Source: Odontesthes bonariensis (Eukaryota > Chordata > Actinopteri > Atheriniformes > Atherinopsidae). From it: DNA of 64,000 nucleotides. The position numbers and the translations under genes are program-made. Shown here piece after piece: positions 59,101 through 64,000 of the stretch; the stretch's first letter is position 1; each line of letters starts with the position of its first letter. The DNA lies in contig NC_134519.1 in the NCBI RefSeq assembly GCF_027942865.1, positions 22,230,248 to 22,294,247 of the forward strand. The letters are read 5' to 3'. The notes below the pieces were generated by a model. That model made no database searches and was not told the DNA's origin. It was given only the letters and a program-made list of their open reading frames with translations.

Positions 59101-60662
59101 GAGAGCTACCTGTCATGTGACCTGTGGTCTTGGATGAGGACTCCTCTTCCACAGTACTGTAGGAGACACGGCAAAATGCAAAGTCAGCAGCAAACAAAAC
59201 AAAAGAAAAAGCACACAAAAGAGACAGAGTGACAAACAAAAAGGGACATGTTAACCAACACCGGCAACATTTTAAACTTTTGAAACGTTCATTGCTGTGT
59301 CATCACACAAAATAAGCAACTAGCAGCCTCACTTTGAGAACAAAACCCTTTTCTTTATATCAAAAATGCTCCTAAACTCTATTCATTACAACGGCATGAC
59401 CTCATTTGCACCTCAGTAGAGGAGTGGGAGTCATCAGGGGGTCTCAGCAGGGGAGATAGGAGGTGTTGGAAGGAGCCTCTGGGTCAGAGTTCAACTGACC
59501 CTGAATATCTGCTGCCCAGCAACAAAGACTTTGTCTTTGTGGTTACAATCTTGTCTTTATCTAGTTAGAACTACACCCGAACAGGGTGCAGGAAAATGCA
59601 CTGAATGCAACTGAAAGCACACAATAAAAGTAGACCAAAACACAATGTCAGTGGCATATCAGTGACCATGCAACAAAGCCCCTACACCCAAACATACAGT
59701 AGTACTGTGTACCCATTATTTTCTGTTGATGCAGTACTTCACAGCCCATCAGTGCACGATAAATTCCTCTGACAGCTGCTGCTTGGGTCGTTAAATGTAA
59801 AGACAGTTGCTGCATGCCTCGGATTTTAAAGTCCACCAGGTGGGTAAATAGTTGTGTGCAACATTGCTGTGATGGGCAGGGCTTCGCATTTCACAACTGT
59901 TTTCTTAATGCAAACACCAGTGAGGTGGTCCATATGGTCACAGTGTCCCTGTGTGAGGGAGGGCTCATTGTGATGCAGCAACCCAGATATAATATGGTGA
60001 TTTGCACTGAGAATTTGAGCGGGTTGCTATTACTAAACCAGCATTACGTGTAGAATACCCGACGTTGTGGAGAGTGAAAGTAAAAAAAAATTTCATCCTT
60101 TTATCTGGCCATGTATGAGTGGAGGAATCACCTCTAGGCCATCTGCATTAAGTGTCTCCCTGGCTGTTTTCCAAATGCAGAACTGGGCCATTTTTTTAAC
60201 TGCCCTATTATCCTACTGCATCAAAATGTATGTTCCGTTCTGCAAATTAGGTCCAAATCAACCTCAGGAAGCACAAGTTTAATCCGAGAATGTTCTACAA
60301 ATGTGGATACATTGAGGAAAAAAAAAAAAAAAGGAAAACATTCCTCCTATCAAAGTCAATAGCGGCCTCAATAGCTTTATCCCCCATCCATAAAGCAAGC
60401 AGCAGTGATAGCTACAGCCAGATGGGTGCAGAAAATGGCCTGCTGTATGACATGCCAAACAATAGGTTTCACCATCCTAACGGGAAGATGGTCTGGTTAT
60501 GTCCGACTACGGTTTGTCTGTAAGGTTTTTTTTTAAATAAAATATCCAATGAGCGCCAGTTTCCGCTGCGGTGTCTCCCCCCCTCCAGCACACGATTCAC
60601 ATCCCACCTTACCTCTTTGACTCTCCCCAGATTTGCTCCGGCGATGATGAGCTCCAATCCAT
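19414..60662 (-). CDS. pde4dip: Myomegalin (PDE4DIP), long isoform, 48 coding exons
   Basis: Exons in transcript order: 60613-60662, 59110-59156, 58964-59031, 54866-54976, 49638-49714, 45714-45837, 45474-45631, 45228-45384, 44658-44711, 36217-36354, 36005-36124, 35811-35903, 35225-35449, 34987-35145, 34796-34897, 34292-34429, 34003-34182, 33649-33843, 33384-33566, 33185-33301, 33012-33092, 32812-32915, 32555-32697, 29960-30084, 29672-29847, 29280-29550, 28318-28522, 28115-28231, 27727-27992, 27442-27647, 27080-27197, 26836-26953, 26662-26716, 25663-25910, 25480-25584, 25212-25373, 24808-25056, 24543-24674, 24330-24446, 24045-24234, 23837-23958, 23337-23573, 23110-23211, 22663-22880, 22422-22565, 22150-22288, 21744-21790, 19414-19467. 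Every junction is GT-AG with matching phase. The sum is 6747 nt (2248 residues plus stop; the human long form is about 2346). The product is a coiled-coil scaffold of centrosome and cis-Golgi: CM1 near the N-terminus recruits the gamma-tubulin ring complex, and the protein is known to bind AKAP9 and PDE4D. Motifs matching human myomegalin include LNDLKKENFSLKLRIYFLEE, LQDLGYETCGRSENEAERE, ANDIDYYMGQSFREQLAQ, LLALRLSKELQQKD and LSRTRDVLRKARTNLE. CDK5RAP2 is the paralogue to exclude; these stretches favour PDE4DIP. The least certain boundary is the donor of 29280-29550, which could instead end at 29286. Confidence 0.93.
19545..19610. mobile_element. Fragment of a common fish MITE
   Basis: The stretch beginning TTAAAGGAACAGTTTGACAT and running through TTTCTTATCAAGAGTTAGATG resembles a dispersed element I recall from many percomorph genomes. 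Only one end is visible. The identification is from memory and no terminal inverted repeat pair was found. Confidence 0.4.
21629..21664. repeat. Short tandem repeat, 14-bp unit
   Basis: The unit GACACAATAACA occurs about 2.5 times in tandem, the last copy diverging to AATAATG. It lies inside the last pde4dip intron. Confidence 0.7.
21744..22880 (-). CDS. pde4dip: pde4dip C-terminal conserved block (four exons)
   Basis: Exons 22663-22880, 22422-22565, 22150-22288 and 21744-21790 encode the most conserved C-terminal part: ...EGEAPDGSFANRNGRHAIGH and VDDFSALQQQILEG, then YGCVKSLLSNTKTLRQILEE with MFWRAALPS, then MQEEILSLKLRISEQEEVLK with RTKESMEHFIVNQ, then LSRTRDVLRKARTNLE. The same order occurs in human PDE4DIP. 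It is probably the region equivalent to the CM2 domain of the paralogue CDK5RAP2, which binds pericentrin/AKAP9-type proteins. That functional mapping is inference. Confidence 0.85.
26662..27197 (-). CDS. pde4dip: pde4dip NBPF-like segment (three exons)
   Basis: Exons 27080-27197, 26836-26953 and 26662-26716 encode KYNSLIQAQARELSHLRQRM, REGQGVCHILTQHLGDTTK, GFEELLRANDIDYYMGQSF, REQLAQSTALAQRV and ESHDDKTGHELLALR. This is the part of myomegalin from which the primate NBPF family N-terminal repeats derive; NBPF proteins keep the ERELTQLREKLREG and LQEQLAEGCRLAQQL patterns. The preceding exon 27442-27647 ends CATWPG|K, as in human. Confidence 0.85.
28115..28231 (-). CDS. pde4dip: pde4dip exon with Olduvai-ancestor-like motif
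   Basis: Encodes QVQVDLQDLGYETCGRSENE then AEREDTSSP, nearly identical to human myomegalin over about 30 residues. Such high identity in an otherwise fast-diverging coiled-coil protein marks this short exon as functionally constrained. It lies in the myomegalin region related to NBPF/Olduvai (DUF1220) sequences; the exact correspondence is from memory. Confidence 0.85.
28579..29125 (+). mobile_element. Common teleost DNA-transposon remnant
   Basis: The left end, AATTTGATGGCAGCAACGTG, and the right end, near TGTTGCTGTCATGAAATT, are inverted relative to each other. Adjoining AAGTTGGGGCAG and CTGTCCTTTTT stretches extend the terminal inverted repeat. Internal sequence (TCTTGTCTGATATAGGATTC, GACCTGTTGCCAATAA) matches a dispersed fish element I recall, possibly Kolobok-type. 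The copy has decayed and is internally deleted. It sits in the pde4dip intron between 28522 and 29280. Confidence 0.7.
29960..30084 (-). CDS. pde4dip: pde4dip acidic exon with GAG triplet run
   Basis: Encodes ELSTEEEEEEEGDDEDGSSD then EFTDSIEEDGNNVSS. It splices in phase 1 onto ...QPDFG and in phase 0 onto ACAKAEG. The human protein has a comparable acidic stretch ending EFTDSIEEE. The Glu run is coded by about seven GAG triplets (+ strand CTC repeat about 30051-30074), so its length may vary between alleles. Confidence 0.85.
30085..32492 (-). other. pde4dip: pde4dip intron / 3' UTR of the short-terminus isoform
   Basis: No coding exon is seen between the acidic exon and the read-through stop at 32493-32495. 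For transcripts ending here this would be 3' UTR; a - strand AATAAA lies at about 31497-31502. An A14 tract lies near 31521-31534. Confidence 0.5.
32493..32697 (-). CDS. pde4dip: Alternative terminal exon of pde4dip (read-through stop)
   Basis: The exon starts at 32697 (acceptor TTTATGCAG) and encodes GKSEKIQALHTELDSVQAL then RGQLEEVLARTSNIALVLEK. The long form leaves through the donor GGAG|GTGGGA at 32555. If that donor is skipped, the frame stays open for 20 more codons (ending AAGGTLTNAP) to a TAA at 32493-32495. Ending here after the 38871 start gives 1,122 residues, about the size of the short human EB1-binding isoform SMYLE. Use of this end is inference. Confidence 0.55.
32812..36354 (-). 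CDS. pde4dip: pde4dip central coiled-coil exons (exons 10-22)
   Basis: Thirteen consecutive exons from 36217-36354 down to 32812-32915, mostly phase 0 at both ends, encode heptad-rich helical sequence. Recognisable stretches are AQELYQLIEGQNTTLCKL, ALERSIDDKFRCLEDRDGQV, REKERDLERLRCILTNNEET, LFQELLSDRSRR and EQLVAEYNKLNDALRVEKRL, each matching human myomegalin. The run of symmetrical phase-0 exons means many can be skipped without shifting the frame. Confidence 0.9.
35511..35779. mobile_element. Near-perfect hairpin MITE in pde4dip intron
   Basis: Two 116-bp arms (35515-35630 and 35660-35775) are reverse complements with about one mismatch (the T/G in GAACTGCTGTA versus GAACTGCGGTA), separated by a 29-bp loop. 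TTAA flanks both ends (35511-35514 and 35776-35779). Depending on where the target duplication is drawn, it is TTAA or TA. There is no coding capacity. It lies between exons 35225-35449 and 35811-35903. Confidence 0.92.
36355..37542 (-). other. pde4dip: pde4dip intron before the common exons
   Basis: Intron shared by the long and the alternative-start transcripts. No exon or repeat was recognised. Confidence 0.6.
37543..38871 (-). CDS. pde4dip: Alternative first coding exon of pde4dip (short/SMYLE-type N-terminus)
   Basis: A single 1329-nt exon (443 codons) ending HQ|GTATTA in phase 0, which fits directly onto the exon at 36354. It matches the human isoform that begins MKEICRICARELCGNQRRW. 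The N-terminal 95 residues have Cys10-x2-Cys13 and Cys56-x2-Cys59 in a ZAD-like arrangement, followed by the helix EALSIERLQRLLQEKHRLRQ. A second conserved cysteine segment is RRCRGCSYWRVADSDYEAVC (189-208) with SISCGPS. Ser-Lys-Leu-Pro at 361-364 is the EB-binding-type motif. A His/Cys-rich insert (159-167) and a proline run (437-441) are also present. The start is either 38871 or the Met five codons later (38856), which fits the human N-terminus better. The frame reads on five codons past the donor to a stop; those residues are not expected in the protein. Confidence 0.9.
38872..39199 (-). other. pde4dip: 5' region of the alternative pde4dip first exon
   Basis: AGTCTGTAG directly before AATG at 38872-38880 could be a splice acceptor, so an untranslated exon may lie further upstream. 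No coding exon is seen. Confidence 0.35.
39200..39700 (-). promoter_or_regulatory. pde4dip: CG-rich internal promoter of pde4dip
   Basis: The only strongly CG-rich stretch within the 36-44 kb intron (for example GCACCGCGCGGCGCCGG near 39374-39390, and 39595-39645). It lies 0.4-0.8 kb upstream, in - orientation, of the alternative first coding exon. It probably holds the promoter of the CM1-lacking transcripts. A possible donor GACAG|GTGTTA at 39453/39452 would end an untranslated exon; this is a guess. Confidence 0.5.
39850..41094. other. Intronic spacer, nothing recognised
   Basis: AT-rich sequence without coding potential or identifiable repeats. Confidence 0.6.
41099..41149. repeat. (AC)25 microsatellite
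   Basis: About 25 uninterrupted AC units, preceded by ACGC-type degenerate units from 41090. Confidence 0.98.
41383..41830 (-). mobile_element. tRNA-derived SINE with perfect 13-bp target duplication
   Basis: The insertion 41396-41817 is flanked by identical TTATTTAGAATAT (41383-41395 and 41818-41830). Read on the - strand it begins with a tRNA-like head containing box A-like GTGGTTAGCATTGTTGCC and box B-like GGTTTGAATCCC. It ends in a tail (TATAGAAAACAG then ATGG repeats) of the kind found on fish RTE/L2-type LINEs. It is interrupted by a 90-bp MITE (41538-41627). Confidence 0.85.
41530..41635. mobile_element. hAT-like MITE nested in the SINE
   Basis: The element at 41538-41627 (90 bp) has terminal inverted repeats of 27 bp with three mismatches (outer end CAGGGATGCCCACATCTGG, inner end TCCTCGAG). 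It is flanked by 8-bp duplications ATTTAGAG (41530-41537) and ATTTAGAA (41628-41635). An 8-bp target duplication with CAGGG ends is typical of hAT elements. Confidence 0.85.
41831..44299 (-). other. pde4dip: pde4dip intron, nothing recognised
   Basis: AT-rich intron sequence with a short TA run near 43877-43888. No exon or named repeat is seen. Confidence 0.55.
44300..44568 (+). mobile_element. Internally deleted DNA-transposon remnant, same family as 28579-29125
   Basis: TTCTCAATGTGAATTAGTGA followed by GACATCATCTGCAGT resembles the internal part of the recalled fish element. The end, GCATTCTGTTTTTATTTATC then CAGAATTGGGGGTTGTA, resembles its right terminus. The identification is from memory. 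Confidence 0.5.
44658..45837 (-). CDS. pde4dip: pde4dip long-form coiled-coil exons (exons 6-9)
   Basis: Exons 45714-45837, 45474-45631, 45228-45384 and 44658-44711 encode NEEELQRRCQERQHEIDHM then QQVLETKIQLLQE, EAQLARSEAERMASLAGSHS, LIEELAKELRSKEAFITELC and FYQEELGHERLRIEQEMQ. The human long form has the parallel NSQNEAELRRQFEERQQEME then LLENKMQLLQE. They follow the CM1 region and are absent from the 38871-start isoform. Confidence 0.88.
47231..47310 (-). mobile_element. 60-bp truncated LINE/SINE tail with 10-bp target duplication
   Basis: The insertion 47241-47300 is flanked by identical TGATTATATC (47231-47240 and 47301-47310). On the - strand it reads CCCCGCGACCCGACCGATGG, then GGTATAGAAAATGG, then ATGG repeats. 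That is the 3' tail shared with the 41.4 kb SINE and fish RTE/L2-type LINEs. Confidence 0.85.
48240..48275. repeat. Triple tandem ACTTTTAAAAG
   Basis: Three consecutive copies of an 11-bp unit that is itself nearly palindromic (CTTTTAAAAG). Confidence 0.9.
49638..49714 (-). CDS. pde4dip: pde4dip exon following CM1
   Basis: Encodes NIELKVEVESLKQELQEKQD then LLDKA, nearly identical to the human sequence immediately after CM1. Acceptor GTTGCAG, donor GCT|GTGAGT, phase 0 in and 2 out, which joins directly to the exon at 45837. Confidence 0.92.
50805..50855 (-). mobile_element. Retroposon 3' tail (ATTTG repeats)
   Basis: On the - strand, TGAAATGTGCTATATAAATA then AATTTG repeated about six times. 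This is the standard 3' end of a family of fish LINE/SINE copies. Only the tail is recognisable. Confidence 0.6.
54217..54275 (-). mobile_element. Retroposon 3' tail (ATT repeats)
   Basis: On the - strand, GTAAAGTGCTTTATAAATAA then (ATT) repeats; the same type of tail as at 50.8 kb. Confidence 0.5.
54866..55066 (-). CDS. pde4dip: CM1 exon of pde4dip, also an alternative first coding exon
   Basis: From the ATG at 55064-55066 the exon encodes 67 residues: MDSVFPYETETSKATVSLTV, then MSNGYRTLSQ, then the CM1 core LNDLKKENFSLKLRIYFLEE and RIQQKYEESSEDVYRT. Human myomegalin has an isoform starting MSNGYRTLSQ at the same point, so Met21 (55004-55006) is an alternative start. Inside the exon, TTTATCACAG|CAC (54977/54976) is a good acceptor used by the upstream exons in phase 0 to reach HLNDLKK. 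The exon thus serves as a first exon in one transcript and, from 54976, an internal exon in another. CM1 recruits the gamma-tubulin ring complex. Confidence 0.9.
55067..58963 (-). other. pde4dip: pde4dip 5' intron / promoter of the CM1-exon transcript
   Basis: Non-coding. A CA repeat lies at about 55219-55241 and a purine-rich, G-rich stretch at about 55435-55490. A promoter for the 55066-start form must lie just above 55067, but no TATA box or CG island is obvious. Confidence 0.45.
58964..59156 (-). CDS. pde4dip: pde4dip long-form exons 2 and 3
   Basis: Exon 59110-59156 encodes TVEEESSSKTTGHMT and exon 58964-59031 encodes DLCCDGTDNSPPLQPHTLKE then FEQ. Phases (2 in, 1 out; 1 in, 0 out) fit both the first exon and the internal acceptor of the CM1 exon. 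The TLKEFEQ ending directly before CM1 matches the layout in the myomegalin/CDK5RAP2 family. Confidence 0.82.
60613..60662 (-). CDS. pde4dip: pde4dip long-form first coding exon
   Basis: ATG at 60660-60662 starts MDWSSSSPEQIWGESK, ending AG|GTAAGG in phase 2, which is exactly what the next exon needs. The first residues are not conserved enough to recognise alone. Support comes from the phase match, the strong donor and the CG-rich context upstream (60780-60830). Confidence 0.7.
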
Positions 60663-60826
60663 AAAGGCTGATCTTTCAGTCAGCGGGCATCCATGCCGCA
60701 AAGCCGCTGCCTTCAAATCACCCGTCCATTATGACCGTTCCAGTGAGCAGAAGCTACAGCCGTTACACAAGAGCATGTTATCTGCAGCGGTCGCGTCGCC
60801 GCTCTCCACACCGTTCAGGTTAGGAG

Positions 60827-60827
<1 letters not shown>

Positions 60828-60886
<59 letters not shown>
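60828..60886. repeat. (TG)29 microsatellite upstream of the long pde4dip start
   Basis: About 29 uninterrupted TG units, 166 bases upstream (in - orientation) of the long-form ATG. It reads (CA)n on the coding strand, in the 5' UTR or core promoter. The apparent VCVC/THTH open frames over it are artefacts. Confidence 0.97.
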
Positions 60887-60888
<2 letters not shown>

Positions 60889-60889
60889 T

Positions 60890-62099
60890 GGAAAAGGATG
60901 CGCGCCCCGAAACGCGAACAAGGAGGTTGCCGAGCCCCCACACAACAGAGCAGAGCCCCTTTTGTTCCACCACAGAGGAGAAAGGAAACGCTTTTCAAGA
61001 CAGAAAACAACTAAACGTGGAGTTGTCTCGTAATTTACTGGCAAAAGCACATTTTTTTCCAATACAAAACACCTCAAGCTGTGTTCAAAATAAAACTTCT
61101 TATTGGAGCTTTTGCTGTGACAGGACACCACGAGGTCTGGGTGAATAAATATACACATTAAGCTGAACAATTACACAACAACTATGGTGTCAGAATCGCT
61201 CTTTGAAGGTAGAAAAACACAATGCGAGAGTGTTAACGAAATACTTCGAATTTCTGTGATTTTCTGTGATTTTACTTATAAAATCACTTTGATAGGCTAC
61301 ATCGAGAACAACAATGTTGTTTCTATAGCCCATTCCATTACATGTAAACCCAATGTGCTGACAGAATATGAGAGAACCACACAAATAACTAAATCCCACA
61401 GGAGAGGGCCGTACAGGTTCACATGCATCCCATATTTCATGTGGTTATTCTAAGATTCTTTAAATGCTTTTTTTTTCTCTTTGCAAAAAAAGTCAGCAGA
61501 TGTAATTGATGAGTGGATTTGAAACATTTTTTACAGAGGTTACTTCCCATGCATCTAAAATCAGAGATTATGTGGTTATTTTATGGAGTACTCAGAGCCA
61601 ATGCCTTGAACAAAATCCCTCTTGAAACTATAGAAGCAATATAAACAGTGAAGTCTGAATAACAAATAGCCAAATAATTTCTTTGAGCTAACAAGAGGAC
61701 ACTGTGAGAACACTGCAGTCATATATCAGCTCACAGATTCCATGTATGAAGTAGTATGTGATTTGATTTGTATTTTCTTTACCACAGCGCCCTCCTGTGG
61801 GCTGTAGTTGCCACTGATTAGCTCTGCAGTGCTTGCCGGTGTGCGTCTTTGTGTTGTGTATGCCTGATGCAGCATTATGAGTGAATAACAGCACTGTATT
61901 TTGATGGCGTTCGTTCATCTTCTCTCTTACAATAAAATATCTGATCTTCCAAAGTACACTGAAAGCTTTTGGTGTCATATTACGTTGAGTTGTGGATATC
62001 TTTTCAGCTCTGTTATTGCCACTCAGTGTCCCAATGTTAGCTGGTATCCACTGGGGGGGGAACCAAATGTTTTATGTCAATTGAAGTTTACAGTTTACA
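60890..62099. other. 5' flank of pde4dip, no gene recognised
   Basis: Non-coding sequence; no exon, tRNA or repeat family is recognised. Confidence 0.6.
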
Positions 62100-62536
62100 T
62101 TTACAGTTACAGAGTTCACTGTGCACATACACATTTGGCTAGACCCTCTCAGGGATGTGGTGGAGCAACGGATGAGGAGGAAATTAGATTCTGTTTTGGA
62201 GAACAATAAACATCCTCTCCACAGCATCCTGGCAGGACAGAGGAGCAGCTGCAGTGAGAGGCTCATCTCGCTGCGCAGCAGGACTGAGAGGTTCAGGAGG
62301 TCCTTTGTTCCCACAGCCATAAGGCTTTTTAACAGTGACTGCTGATATGTTCTTCTCAAATTTATTTAAATTTATTGATCTATTTATTCAGTCATTTATT
62401 ATTATTATTATTGTTGTTGTTGTTGTTGTTTTTTTTAATACACACTCATTGTAAATATAAAAAAAAAAAAAGACTACTTGACTAATTTGAATTTCCCCCA
62501 TTGGGGGATGAATAAAGTATTTTTCTATTCTATTCT
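62100..62536 (+). mobile_element. 3' end of a CR1/L2-like non-LTR retrotransposon
   Basis: The open frame to 62345 ends HPLHSILAGQRSS...RSRTERFRRSFVPTAIRLFNSDC; the SFVPTAIRLFNS-type ending is characteristic of the last residues of fish CR1/L2-clade ORF2 proteins. It is followed by a short 3' UTR with a GAATTTCCCCCATTGGGGGA hairpin, GAATAAAGT and a (TTCTA)n tail. It is strongly 5'-truncated. Confidence 0.75.
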
Positions 62537-63865
62537 ATAAATTCAGTTGGCAACCATGCAAAGGTGCTGTCTTGGTAACTGTAAATTGTCAGTAGGTCTG
62601 AATATAATCATGCTTGATTGTACATCTTTGTGTCAGCCTTGTGGTTTATTGGTGACTTGGCCAACATGTTACTATTGCCCAATGGCAGCTGGGACTGCAT
62701 CAAGTTTTTTGTGATCCTCTGCACTATAAAGCAGGTATAGCGAATGGATATTTCTATTATTAATAGTAGTAGTATTTGTATTATTCTATTTTTTTTTTAA
62801 TTCCAGGTAGTTATGGTAGTACTGTCATAGTTTATAAAAACATGATGATGATGCAGGTTACATACCATAAATAAAAGATAGTTACTGATAAAACAATAGC
62901 CATTTATATTGTAAATTGTAAATTTTATAAAATACGACAAAAAAACAGTGAAAACTACAATATCTAACTACAGCACCTTACTGGACCTGCTGCTGCTGGT
63001 AAATTACAGCAACTTTAGAATGAAGAATCCTCAGTGACACACATCCAACAACTAAAACTGCCACTGCTGCTGCCATTGTGCCAACAGTCTGAAACTAACT
63101 TTACACCTGGCTTTAAGTTATTTAAGTTCCAAGTGTTGTCTAAGTAAGGGGGATAGAAAATGATAAGAACATCTGATAATATGGTAGTGCAACCGCTATG
63201 TTTAGGACCTATGATGAACATATAATCAAATTTTGCGACACTTGAGGCTTCTGTTCTTTGTTAATGTATATGTTGTGACTACACATCTGAGTACACGGGA
63301 AAAAGTTTTGAATGAGTCTGACAAATGCTTTTTCTTGTTTCTATAATTCATACAGAAACTAAAAGCTTTTTCACAAACAATCCAAGTGAAATATTAATGA
63401 CCGATCTGAAAAAACATTTTGTACACTGTAAAATGTTTTCCTGTCTTTATTAAAAATAGATAGGCAGATACAACTGGGGCATCTTCTCTTGGTGCATGTT
63501 GTACTAGATTGACAACTATCTCATATGCTAGAGAGGAAAGATAAATGTGTTAGCATTCAGCAGGAAAAAAAACTGTCTGAAGCTATGAAACTGTAATTTT
63601 GGAAATAAAATATCATGTACGGCATGCTCATATTGATTCTATTTTGTTTTGTTGTTGTAATGTCATAAGTCTAGGAATTTAGTCTGGCATCATATGTTTT
63701 GACCACAAAAGACAGTAGATGTCAGTAAAGGACCAGTGCAGCATATAACCCATATAAAGGTGGAACAAACCACAATAATTACAACATGGTTCAAAACATT
63801 TTCAGTCTTAGACAGAAATTCTTTTTCACAATGTTTCTTCACAATTATCAGCTATCACTGGTTAT
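62537..63865. other. Intergenic, nothing recognised
   Basis: AT-rich sequence without coding potential. Confidence 0.55.
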
Positions 63866-63925
63866 CATACCTAATTTCCCTTCCGGGATGAATAAAGTCA
63901 TCTATCTATCTATTTATCTATTTAT
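63866..63925 (+). mobile_element. Non-LTR retrotransposon tail fragment
   Basis: AATTTCCCTTCCGGGATGAA then TAAAGTCA and (TCTA)n. It has the same 3' UTR hairpin-plus-tail layout as the copy at 62.1-62.5 kb; only the last 60 bases are present. Confidence 0.6.
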
Positions 63926-64000
63926 ACATCACAATAAACATTGAAAGTCTGTGTCAGCCGGAGGTCTTCTATCTGTTTCAATATTTGCAGTTATTTTCCT

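Noticed and set aside
60571-61170. VCVC / THTH-rich open frames on both strands
   Set aside because: Translation of the TG/CA microsatellite.

Overview
The window is a vertebrate nuclear locus, almost certainly from a teleost fish with a compact genome (percomorph-like; inference). The evidence is spliced genes with GT-AG introns, introns of about 0.1-14 kb, fish-type dispersed repeats (SINE/LINE tails ending in ATGG or ATTTG repeats, foldback MITEs) and many CA, GT and other simple repeats. No bacterial or viral gene was seen. All gene models were built by hand from reading frames, splice sites and recalled vertebrate protein sequences; no search was run.

Layout. (1) 1897-6051, + strand: slc25a24, the calcium-regulated mitochondrial ATP-Mg/phosphate carrier SCaMC-1. 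It has ten coding exons and a complete 475-residue product, followed by a 3' UTR of up to about 2 kb. (2) About 9400-15995, + strand: prkab2, the beta-2 regulatory subunit of AMP-activated protein kinase. It has a non-coding first exon, seven coding exons (268 residues) and a 1.5 kb 3' UTR. (3) 16.7-60.7 kb, - strand, tail-to-tail with prkab2: pde4dip (myomegalin), a very large coiled-coil scaffold of centrosome and Golgi. Forty-eight coding exons join with matching phases into one 2,248-codon reading frame. (4) 60.7-64 kb: 5' flank with retrotransposon remnants and no gene seen.

The myomegalin gene carries the most information. Three alternative N-termini are visible: the longest form from 60662; a form starting in the CM1 exon at 55066; and a form starting at 38871 with a separate 443-residue, cysteine-rich first exon that replaces the gamma-tubulin-binding CM1 region. 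A read-through 3' terminal exon with a stop at 32493-32495 would pair with that last start to give about 1,122 residues. That is close to the short EB1-binding human myomegalin isoform (SMYLE), and the EB-type Ser-Lys-Leu-Pro motif is present.

The first two genes share an energy theme (matrix adenine-nucleotide loading and AMP/ATP sensing). I see no sequence evidence that the three genes are co-regulated. Intergenic and intronic DNA holds a 654-bp foldback element, a 261-bp near-perfect hairpin element, a SINE with a nested hAT-like MITE (both with target-site duplications), fragments of a common fish DNA transposon, and non-LTR retrotransposon 3' ends.
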